NCBI GenBank assembly: GCA_035571875.1
Contig: DATNBR010000061.1
Location: 1 to 30,840 of the forward strand
DNA from: Parafrigoribacterium_A sp035571875
GTDB lineage: Bacteria > Actinomycetota > Actinomycetes > Actinomycetales > Microbacteriaceae
DNA length: 30,840 bases
Reading direction: 5' to 3'
Part shown: in pieces, positions 6,203-13,048 of the stretch
Layout: each line of letters opens with the position of its first letter
How positions within the stretch are numbered: the first letter of the stretch is position 1
Position numbers and translations under genes: made by a program
Notes under the pieces: generated by a model
What the model was told of the DNA's origin: nothing
The model's database searches: none
What the model saw: the letters and a program-made list of their open reading frames with translations, nothing else

Positions 6203-7552
6203 ATGAGCACCGACGTAGCTGCTCTGCAGCACGAGCTTGAGGCCAAGGGCATCGATGTGCTCAGGCTGATTTTTCCGGATGTGCTGGGCATCACCCGCTC
6301 GAAGGATCTGCTGGTCAGCCAGTTCTCCCATTCCATCGCGAAGGGGGCGACCTTCTGTCAGGGGGTATGGATCACCACGACGCGTGGCGGCGTACTCGAC
6401 GGCGACGCGATCATGTCGAGTGGACTCCCCGACCTCGTGGCCACGGTCGATCCTTCCACGCTCACGCTCATGCCCTGGGAACCCGGCGTCGCGTTGATCC
6501 TGGCAGACGCTCACAACCCCGATGGCTCTGAGAGTCAGGTCGCGCCACGTGCCGTGCTCAAGCGAGTGATAGCGCGCTATACGGAACTCGGCCTCACGCC
6601 GATCGTGGGACCGGAGCTCGAGTTCTACATCGCCGAACGCAGCGAGGACGGATGGCGCAGGGCGCTCGAACGCACGGGTCGCGTCTACACCACGGGCGCT
6701 TGGGTCGACCCGGAGGGGCTCTTCCTCAACCTGATGCGCCAGCTGGACAAGATGGACATCGGCGTGTTTGCGGGCAATCACGAGTTCAGCCCGTCCCAAT
6801 ACGAGATCAACCTCTGGCACAGCGAAGCGCTGCGCGCGGCCGACAGGACCTTCCTGTTCAAGACTGCCGTGAAGGACATCATCGCGCGATCGGGCAAGCT
6901 CGCGACCTTCGTCGGGCGACCCTGGAGTGACGAGGGCGGCAGCGGTTTCCACCTCCACTTCTCGGTCGTGGACGCCGCGGGCAAGAACCTGATGTGCACC
7001 GCCGACGGTGCGCTCTCCGACACGGCCAATCACCTCATCGCGGGGATTCTCCACAACGCACCCGCGCTCGTCTCCCTGACCAACCCGACGGTCAACGCCT
7101 ACAAGCGGCTCGGCCCCGACACGCTCGCGCCCTATCGGGCGAACTGGGGGCACGACAATCGAAGCACGATGCTGCGCGTGCCGCCCGAGCGAGGCGAGGG
7201 CACCCGACTCGAGGTGCGCGTGGGAGATGGCACCGCAAATCCCTATCTGATCATCGCGTCGATCCTCGCTGCCGGACTCGACGGGCTGGCGAGGGAGCTG
7301 CCCGTGCCCCCGAGTGCCGATGGTTGGGCATACCAGAACGAGGCGGCCGCGGTGCTGCCCGAGTCACTCGCGGCGGCGCTGGACGCTCTGGACGCGGACA
7401 CTGTGCTGCGTGACGCGCTGGGTGCGGCGTTCATCGATGTCTTCACGGTGCTCAAGCGCGATGAGGTCGAGCGCTACGAGGCCGAGGTCGATGATCCGAC
7501 GACCAGGATCGTGACGCCGTGGGAGCTCGACGAATATCTCGAGGACTACTGA
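6203..7552 (+). CDS. Glutamine-synthetase-like gamma-glutamyl amine ligase (PuuA/GlnA3/GlnA4-like)
   Basis: 449 residues with both glutamine synthetase domains: an N-terminal beta-grasp region (to about residue 105) and the catalytic domain. Active-site elements are intact: VGPELEFYI (Glu138, Glu140), NHEFSPSQYEINL (Glu194, Glu201), GSGFHLHFS (His250), NPTVNAYKRL (Asn294), NRSTMLRVP (Arg320, Arg325) and RLEVRVGDGTANPYL (Arg335, Glu337, Arg339). It lacks the C-terminal adenylylation-loop signature of housekeeping GlnA. The sequence diverges in the manner of enzymes that couple glutamate to an amine with ATP, such as glutamate-putrescine ligase, gamma-glutamylethanolamide synthetase or gamma-glutamylanilide synthase. 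A ribosome binding site AAAGGAG lies 12 bases upstream, which is rather far. The partners are the PuuD-like hydrolase, the stand-alone amidotransferase and the permease. The amine substrate is unknown; an aromatic amine is suggested by the hpa genes. Confidence 0.85.
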   Translation: MSTDVAALQHELEAKGIDVLRLIFPDVLGITRSKDLLVSQFSHSIAKGATFCQGVWITTTRGGVLDGDAIMSSGLPDLVATVDPSTLTLMPWEPGVALILADAHNPDGSESQVAPRAVLKRVIARYTELGLTPIVGPELEFYIAERSEDGWRRALERTGRVYTTGAWVDPEGLFLNLMRQLDKMDIGVFAGNHEFSPSQYEINLWHSEALRAADRTFLFKTAVKDIIARSGKLATFVGRPWSDEGGSGFHLHFSVVDAAGKNLMCTADGALSDTANHLIAGILHNAPALVSLTNPTVNAYKRLGPDTLAPYRANWGHDNRSTMLRVPPERGEGTRLEVRVGDGTANPYLIIASILAAGLDGLARELPVPPSADGWAYQNEAAAVLPESLAAALDALDADTVLRDALGAAFIDVFTVLKRDEVERYEAEVDDPTTRIVTPWELDEYLEDY

Positions 7553-7562
7553 TCACCGGTTC

Positions 7563-8372
7563 TCACACGGCGCGTGAGCGATCGACGATGAGCTCTCCCC
7601 CGTCGAAGGCCGTTCCGACCTCTCGGTAGTAGCCGCCGATGATCTCCTCGACTGGCAGGATCGAGTGCAACTCGTCCCAGGGCGAGTCGGCCAGCGAGAG
7701 CTCGGCGTCGCCGCTCCAGGACTGTCCCAGGTCGAGGTCGACGCCGCCCATCGACACCAGTTGGTCGAGGGAAAGTCCCTGATCCTTGCCGATGGAGGGC
7801 ATGAAACGGCTGTGCAGCATCCGGTGTCCGTTGACGAAACCGTTCGTCTCCGATGGCTCACGAAGCGTGACGACAGCGGATGCCAGGCGATGGTCGTACG
7901 CGGCGAGAGACGCCCCGAGTTGCGCGCCGGCCTCGAGCCTCGGGGTCGCTTTGCCGCGGTTGAAGATGCGAGTGACGTGGATCGAGCCCAGCTTCTTCGG
8001 GTAGCCCTGGAACCATCCACGGCCGATCGCGAAGTCCTTCGTGACCCAGATGGCGACGCAGCGGCTGTAGACGGTGCCCTCGAAAGAGCAGCGCACGACG
8101 ACGAAGGCTTCGAGGTATTGCGAGCGCACGGGATCGAGCAGTTCGAGCCCTCCCTCGCTGCACGACTGCCAGTCGGCCCAGATGAGCGCGACGGCGCCGG
8201 GGTCGTCCGGTGCGAGGTCGAGGTCTCCAGGAAGGATCGCGCGGATGTTGGCCGGGTCGGTCCTGTACTCGACGGTGAGGAGCGTGCCCGAGTAGTACCA
8301 CGGCGGGCTGGGGACGAGCGAACTCGCCCCTCGCGGCGTCAGCGGCGGCAGAAAGCCCTTGAGTTCGGTCAT
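7563..8372 (-). CDS. Acetoacetate decarboxylase family protein
   Basis: 269 residues, in the usual range for the family. The adjacent lysines Lys126-Lys127 in GYPKKLGS match the family's Schiff-base lysine and the neighbouring lysine that lowers its pKa (Lys115 and Lys116 in Clostridium acetobutylicum). The enzyme could therefore form an imine with a keto substrate. Family members include true acetoacetate decarboxylases and also aldolase-dehydratases with other substrates, so acetoacetate should not be assumed. The gene converges on the gamma-glutamyl ligase with a 10-bp gap and diverges from the permease across operators D and E. No Shine-Dalgarno sequence precedes the ATG. A TACACT element about eight bases upstream suggests a nearly leaderless transcript. 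A decarboxylating or retro-aldol step late in the island's pathway is possible but unproven. Confidence 0.8.
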   Translation of the reverse strand: MTELKGFLPPLTPRGASSLVPSPPWYYSGTLLTVEYRTDPANIRAILPGDLDLAPDDPGAVALIWADWQSCSEGGLELLDPVRSQYLEAFVVVRCSFEGTVYSRCVAIWVTKDFAIGRGWFQGYPKKLGSIHVTRIFNRGKATPRLEAGAQLGASLAAYDHRLASAVVTLREPSETNGFVNGHRMLHSRFMPSIGKDQGLSLDQLVSMGGVDLDLGQSWSGDAELSLADSPWDELHSILPVEEIIGGYYREVGTAFDGGELIVDRSRAV

Positions 8373-8400
8373 ACGGCCAGAGTGTAGCCCAGAACGCCAG

Positions 8401-8420
8401 GTAGTTCGTATCCAAATGAA
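8401..8420. promoter_or_regulatory. Operator D, 20-bp operator-like site upstream of the acetoacetate-decarboxylase-family gene
   Basis: The site reads GTAGTT, CGTATCCA, AATGAA. It keeps all eight invariant positions of the other operators but has the weakest symmetry in the outer arms. It lies about 14 bases upstream of the TACACT element proposed as the -10 of the leftward gene, so it would cover the -35 region. Confidence 0.55.
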
Positions 8421-8481
8421 TCGTGGCCAATATCGGCGCGCCCCTTGACGACCGATGCCACCTTCGCCAAGGTATAGCTAA

Positions 8482-8501
8482 CTCGTTCGGATACGGACGA
8501 T
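8482..8501. promoter_or_regulatory. Operator E, 20-bp palindrome upstream of the APC permease gene
   Basis: On the minus strand it reads ATCGTC, CGTATCCG, AACGAG and matches the shared consensus at all eight invariant positions. It lies just after a TATAGC element (8473-8478) and about 20 bases before the permease ribosome binding site, so it is placed to control the rightward gene. Together with operator D this intergenic region holds two sites, one near each divergent gene. Confidence 0.65.
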
Positions 8502-8535
8502 TACTGCACCCATGAACTCAACGAGGAGTATCTCC

Positions 8536-10026
8536 ATGGCGCTTACCGAAAAAACCGCCGATGAGTCCCGGACCTCCCTGCAGAAGGGTCGGCTCGGCAC
8601 CATCGGAATCGTCTTCTTCGTCGTAGCGGCGGCGGCACCGCTGGTCGGCATGACCGGGGCCGTTCCCGTGGCCATCGTGGCGGGCAATGGTGCCGCCGCT
8701 CCCGGCGCTTACCTGGTCGTCGGCATCACACTGCTGCTGTTCAGCGTCGGCTATGCCGCAATGAGCCAACGCGTGACCAACGCGGGCGCGTTCTTCGCCT
8801 ACATCGGGCGCGGGCTCGGCCGCAACTCCGGAATCGCCTCGGCATTCGTGTCGATTCTGGCCTACCTCGCCGTGCAACTGGCGATCTTCGGATTCTTTGG
8901 CGGCGTCATCTCCGAACAGCTCGGCATGCTGCCGTGGTGGGCATGGTCGCTCATCGCCTGGATCGTCGTCACCGTGCTCTCGCTCTTGCGGGTGGATGTC
9001 GGCGCGAAGGTCCTCGGGGTGCTCATGCTGCTCGAACTGACCTCGCTGGTCATCACCGCGATCGTCATTCTCGCGAGCGGCGGCCCGGACGGAATCGACT
9101 TCTGGGCCTCGTTCAACCCCGCCGCGATCCTCGCCGGCGGGCTGGCGGGCTCCGCCGGAATCGCCTTCGCCTTCGCCTTCGCCTCCTTCATCGGCTTCGA
9201 AGCGACCGCGATCTACGGCGAGGAGTCGAAGAACCCCAAGAAGGTCGTCCCACGCGCAACCTATCTGGCCGTCGCCGTCATCACCGTGCTCTTTGCCCTG
9301 ACTGCGTTCGCCATGGTCACCGGCATGGGTGCGTCGCACGTCGTCGAAGAGACCGCGAAGCGCTCAGGCGAACTTGCCGACCCGGCCTCGGTGCTGTTCT
9401 CGCTCGCGAGCCAGTATGTCGGTCCGTGGATGGCGACGGTCATGAGCATCCTCGTGCTCTCGAGCCTGTTCGCGGGACTCCTGGCCTTCCAGAACGCCGC
9501 GAGCCGTTACCTCTTCGCCATGGGCCGCGGCGGCGTTCTTCCCGCCAGCCTCGGCACGGTCAACCGACGAGGAGCGCCGAGCAATGCCTCCATGGTCACC
9601 TCGGTGATCAGCGGGCTCGTGATCGTGGTCTTCGCGATCTTCCAGCTCGACCCGATCCTGAACCTGTTCTACTGGTTCAGCGGTCTTGCGGTCATCGCGA
9701 TCGTGCTCATCGAGATCCTGGTCTGCGTCGCTGTGATCGCCTACTTCCGCACGAATCGGGGCGAGGAGAACGTCTTCCAGTCCATGATCGCCCCGGTGCT
9801 CGCGATCATCGGCCTCGTCCTCGGGGAATACCTGCTGATGTCTCGCTTCGGCCTGCTCGCCGGCACCGTGGTCGAGGGCGTGGATCCTTCGACCACTCCC
9901 TGGGGGCTCAATCCACTCGGTTGGGTGCTGATCCTGCTGCCGTTTGCGCTCCTGCTCGTCGGATTCTTGGTCTCCCGCGCGCGCCGCACGGTGAATCCGG
10001 AGTTCCTGCGAGACGTGCTCTCCTGA
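8536..10026 (+). CDS. APC superfamily amino acid/amine permease
   Basis: 496 residues, almost entirely hydrophobic, with about 12 predicted membrane helices beginning near residue 18 (GIVFFVVAAAAPL). The block FASFIGFEATAIYGEESKNP, followed by KKVVPRA, is the family signature around helix 6 and the next loop. The first in-frame ATG at 8512 has no ribosome binding site. AGGAG (8524-8528) lies seven bases before the ATG at 8536, so the shorter form was chosen. Such permeases import amino acids, polyamines or other amines by proton symport. Its place under operator E, beside a gamma-glutamyl amine ligase, suggests that it brings in the island's substrate, probably an amine. A stem-loop follows 15 bases after the stop. 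The substrate cannot be told from sequence. Confidence 0.88.
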   Translation: MALTEKTADESRTSLQKGRLGTIGIVFFVVAAAAPLVGMTGAVPVAIVAGNGAAAPGAYLVVGITLLLFSVGYAAMSQRVTNAGAFFAYIGRGLGRNSGIASAFVSILAYLAVQLAIFGFFGGVISEQLGMLPWWAWSLIAWIVVTVLSLLRVDVGAKVLGVLMLLELTSLVITAIVILASGGPDGIDFWASFNPAAILAGGLAGSAGIAFAFAFASFIGFEATAIYGEESKNPKKVVPRATYLAVAVITVLFALTAFAMVTGMGASHVVEETAKRSGELADPASVLFSLASQYVGPWMATVMSILVLSSLFAGLLAFQNAASRYLFAMGRGGVLPASLGTVNRRGAPSNASMVTSVISGLVIVVFAIFQLDPILNLFYWFSGLAVIAIVLIEILVCVAVIAYFRTNRGEENVFQSMIAPVLAIIGLVLGEYLLMSRFGLLAGTVVEGVDPSTTPWGLNPLGWVLILLPFALLLVGFLVSRARRTVNPEFLRDVLS

Positions 10027-10041
10027 CCGTCACACACGACA

Positions 10042-10074
10042 GTGGGCGTCTCCCTCATCGAGGGAGACGCCCAC
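10042..10074. terminator. Bidirectional terminator hairpin between the permease gene and pyk
   Basis: A perfect 14-bp stem (GTGGGCGTCTCCCT paired with its complement) closes a five-base loop, CATCG. It lies between two convergent genes, 15 bases after the permease stop and 18 bases after the pyk stop. There is no long T run on either side, as is common in high-GC Actinobacteria. Confidence 0.75.
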
Positions 10075-10092
10075 CGGCACGTGCGGCTGTGA

Positions 10093-11538
10093 CTACTCGG
10101 TCTTCCAGACCGGGGCCTCGGCGTTGACGGCATCACCCACGCGGTGCACGCGCAGGTCATTAGTGGAACCGGAGATTCCGGGAGGAGAACCGGAGATCAC
10201 GACGACCTTGTCACCCACCTCGGCGAGCTTGTTGCCGAGCAGCAGCTCATCGACCTGGTGGAACATCGCGTCGGTGTGCGTGACCCGGTCGACCAGGAAG
10301 GACTCGATTCCCCAGGTGAGCGACATGCGCCGGCGGATCGCCTGATCGGGCGTGAACGCCTTCATCGGGATCTTCACGCGAAGGCGTGACATTCGGCGAG
10401 CGGAGTCACCGCTCTCGGTGAATACGCAGACGTACTTCGCGTCGACGAAGTCGGCGACCTCGGCAGCGGCGAGCGTGAGGGCGCCGCCCTGGGTTCGCGG
10501 CTTCGTTCCGAGATCGGCGATGCGCTCGAGACCGTGGTCCTCCGTCGACTCGACGATCTTCGCCATCGTCTGCACGGTGATCACGGGATACTCGCCAACA
10601 CTGGTCTCGCCGCTCAACATCACGGCGTCCGCGCCATCGAGCACGGCGTTGGCCACGTCAGAGGTCTCGGCTCTGGTCGGAACCGGGCTTGAAATCATCG
10701 ATTCGAGCATCTGGGTCGCGACGATGACCGGCTTGGCCATGCGGCGCGCGAGCTCGACCGCGCGCTTCTGCACGATCGGCACCGCCTCGAGGGGAAGTTC
10801 GACGCCGAGGTCGCCGCGCGCCACCATGATCGCGTCGAAGGCGTCGATGATCTCCTCGAGGTGATCGACCGCCTGCGGCTTCTCGATCTTGGCGATGACC
10901 GGAATCCTGCGTCCCTCCTCGGCCATGATCTCGTGAACGCGGGTGACATCATCCGCATTGCGCACGAAGGAGAGCGCGATGAGGTCGGCGCCGAGACGAA
11001 GTCCCCAGCGCAGGTCGGCCTCATCCTTCTCGGACAGGGCAGGCACATTCACGGCGACACCGGGCAGGTTGATGCCCTTGTTGTTGGACACCGCGCCACC
11101 CACGACGACCTTGGTCGTCACCACGACGCCATCGGTCTCGACGACCTGCACCTTGACCTTGCCGTCGTCGATGAGAAGAAAGTCTCCGGGAGAGACGTCC
11201 TGGGGCAGGCCCTTGAACGTCGTGCCGGAGAGTTCCTTCGTGCCGACGACCTCTTCGATCGTGATCTTGAAGATATCGCCCACGGCCAGGTCGTAGGGGC
11301 CGGCCTCGAATTTGCCGAGGCGAATCTTCGGGCCCTGCAGGTCTACGAGCACGGCGACGGGCTTGTCAGCATCGTCTGCGGCCTTGCGCACGTTGGCGTA
11401 GACCTCCTCGTGCACCTCGTAGCTGCCGTGGCTCAGGTTCATGCGCGCGACATCAACGCCCGCGTCGATGATTGCCCTGATGTTTTCGTAGCTGGACGTG
11501 GCCGGGCCAAGCGTCGCGACGATTTTGGCTCGTCTCAT
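10093..11538 (-). CDS. pyk: Pyruvate kinase
   Basis: 481 residues, normal for bacterial pyruvate kinase. The N-terminus MRRAKIVATLGPA, the substrate segment ARMNLSHG (Arg32, Asn34, Ser36), the catalytic lysine region VIAKIEKPQA, the metal site VARGDLGVELP and MLSGETSVGEYP are all present, followed by the C-terminal regulatory domain. It converts phosphoenolpyruvate and ADP to pyruvate and ATP in the last step of glycolysis. The open frame continues far upstream into gltD, but the conserved protein starts at the ATG at 11538, which follows AAGGA. It lies 55 bp downstream of gltD and ends at the bidirectional terminator. Confidence 0.97.
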   Translation of the reverse strand: MRRAKIVATLGPATSSYENIRAIIDAGVDVARMNLSHGSYEVHEEVYANVRKAADDADKPVAVLVDLQGPKIRLGKFEAGPYDLAVGDIFKITIEEVVGTKELSGTTFKGLPQDVSPGDFLLIDDGKVKVQVVETDGVVVTTKVVVGGAVSNNKGINLPGVAVNVPALSEKDEADLRWGLRLGADLIALSFVRNADDVTRVHEIMAEEGRRIPVIAKIEKPQAVDHLEEIIDAFDAIMVARGDLGVELPLEAVPIVQKRAVELARRMAKPVIVATQMLESMISSPVPTRAETSDVANAVLDGADAVMLSGETSVGEYPVITVQTMAKIVESTEDHGLERIADLGTKPRTQGGALTLAAAEVADFVDAKYVCVFTESGDSARRMSRLRVKIPMKAFTPDQAIRRRMSLTWGIESFLVDRVTHTDAMFHQVDELLLGNKLAEVGDKVVVISGSPPGISGSTNDLRVHRVGDAVNAEAPVWKTE

Positions 11539-11573
11539 AACTTCCTTCTGTGTGGGAACTGCAATGGTCGTGA

Positions 11574-11588
11574 GTGCGCGCTGCGCAC
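11574..11588. terminator. Small stem-loop between gltD and pyk
   Basis: GTGCGC, loop GCT, GCGCAC forms a 6-bp perfect stem just after the gltD stop and 35 bp before pyk. It is too short to be confident of termination. It may only lower read-through or stabilise the transcript end. Confidence 0.3.
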
Positions 11589-11593
11589 GAGAT

Positions 11594-13048
11594 CTAGAGC
11601 GCGATTGCCTTGTCGGTCGGCTTGACCGGGAACGGCAGGAGCGTTTCCCCCTCAAGATACCGATCAACCATAGACGCAGTCGCACGTCCCTCGGCGATTG
11701 CCCAAACGATGAGCGACTGCCCGCGGCCGGCGTCGCCCGCCACGAAGACGCCCGACTGGCTTGTCTGGTAGTCCGCTCCGCGCTCGATGGTGCCTGACAC
11801 GAGTGGCACGTTGAGCTGCCCCTCCACCTCGGTGCTGTCGGTTCCGCTGAAGCCCAGCGCGAGCAGCACGAGGTCGGCAGGAATCTCCCGCTCCGTGCCG
11901 GCCTTCGGCACGCGGCGGCCGTCGAGATACTCGGTTTCGGCGACGCGGATCGCGCGGACTTCGCCCACCTCGTTCGCGAGGAACTCCACCGTCGAGGCAA
12001 GGTAGAGACGCTCCCCGCCCTCCTCGTGCGCGGACGACACCTCGAACAGCGTGGGCGTCATCGGCCAGGGCTGGTGCTCCGGCCGCTCGCTGGGAGGACG
12101 GATGCCGATGGCCAGGTTCGTGACCGACAGCGCGTTCTGCCTGTGCGCCGTTCCGATGCAGTCAGAACCCGTGTCCCCTCCTCCCAGAACCACGACGTGC
12201 TTGCCTTCCGCCGTGATCTGGTCGATCACGGTGTCGCCAGCGCCGACGCGGTTCTGCTCGGTGAGGTACTCCATGGCGAAATGCACACCGGGAAGGTCGC
12301 GGCCCGGGATCGGGAGGTCGCGCGGCTGGAGGGCGCCGGTCGCGATGACGACGGCGTCGTAGCGTGCACGCAGTTCGCTCCAGCTGATGTCCACGCCGAT
12401 GTTCACGCCAGCCCTGAAGCGGGTGCCCTCGGCCTGCATCTGCCGCAACCGGTTCTCGATGGTCTTCTTCTCGAGCTTGAAGTCCGGGATGCCGTAGCGG
12501 AGAAGACCACCGATGCGATCATCGCGCTCGAAAACGGCAACGGTGTGGCCGGCGCGAGTGAGCTGCTGAGCGGCGGCGAGTCCGGCGGGGCCGGAGCCGA
12601 CGACGGCAACGGTCTTGCCGGTCAGGCGCTCCGGCGGGTGTGGTTGCACCCAGTCGTTCGCCCAGGCCTCGTCGATGATCGACTGCTCGACGAGCTTGAT
12701 CGTCACGGGCTCCTGATTGATCCCCAGAACACAGGCGGTCTCGCACGGGGCCGGGCACAGCCTGCCGGTGAACTCTGGGAAATTGTTGGTGGCGTGCAGT
12801 CGCTCGCTCGCCTCGCGCATCTCACCGCGGCGCACCAGGTCGTTCCACTCCGGGATCAGATTGCCGAGCGGGCAGCCCTGATGACAGAACGGTACTCCGC
12901 AGTCCATGCAGCGGCTGGCCTGCCTGCGAAGCGTCGCGGCGTCTCCCTCTTCATAGACCTCTTTCCAGTCCATGAGACGGATTGCGACGGGTCGCCTGGG
13001 CGGCAGTTCTCGCTTGCGGGTCTTGAGAAATCCCTTGGGGTCAGCCAC
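11594..13048 (-). CDS. gltD: Glutamate synthase (NADPH) small subunit
   Basis: 484 residues, as expected for GltD. The N-terminal region carries iron-sulfur cysteines in CMDCGVPFCHQGCP (Cys47, 50, 55, 59) and CPAPCETAC (Cys98, 102, 106). GSGPAGLAAA (151-160) binds FAD, VVVLGGGDTGSDC binds NADPH, and GVFVAGDAGRGQSL is the second FAD motif. The subunit passes electrons from NADPH to the large subunit, where glutamine and 2-oxoglutarate become two glutamates. Its start overlaps the gltB stop by 8 bp, a sign of translational coupling and balanced synthesis. The gene order gltB, gltD is the common one. Confidence 0.97.
   Translation of the reverse strand: MADPKGFLKTRKRELPPRRPVAIRLMDWKEVYEEGDAATLRRQASRCMDCGVPFCHQGCPLGNLIPEWNDLVRRGEMREASERLHATNNFPEFTGRLCPAPCETACVLGINQEPVTIKLVEQSIIDEAWANDWVQPHPPERLTGKTVAVVGSGPAGLAAAQQLTRAGHTVAVFERDDRIGGLLRYGIPDFKLEKKTIENRLRQMQAEGTRFRAGVNIGVDISWSELRARYDAVVIATGALQPRDLPIPGRDLPGVHFAMEYLTEQNRVGAGDTVIDQITAEGKHVVVLGGGDTGSDCIGTAHRQNALSVTNLAIGIRPPSERPEHQPWPMTPTLFEVSSAHEEGGERLYLASTVEFLANEVGEVRAIRVAETEYLDGRRVPKAGTEREIPADLVLLALGFSGTDSTEVEGQLNVPLVSGTIERGADYQTSQSGVFVAGDAGRGQSLIVWAIAEGRATASMVDRYLEGETLLPFPVKPTDKAIAL

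Noticed and set aside
8445..8478. TTGACG (8445-8450) with TATAGC (8473-8478) as a classical promoter for the permease gene
   Set aside because: The spacer would be 22 bp, too long for a normal -35/-10 pair; the -10 alone may still be used.
265..10026. Many long open frames opposite or shifted to the main genes, for example opposite the P450 and opposite rsmB
   Set aside because: They are rich in arginine, show no recognisable domains and overlap genes with clear catalytic motifs. Such shadows are expected in high-GC DNA.
11691..11710. CCCAAACGAT, a perfect right half of the operator
   Set aside because: It lies inside the gltD coding sequence and the left half-site is missing; a chance match.
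11539..12000. Upstream extension of the pyk reading frame by 154 codons
   Set aside because: It overlaps gltD, has no pyruvate-kinase sequence, and the conserved protein begins at the ATG at 11538 with its own ribosome binding site.
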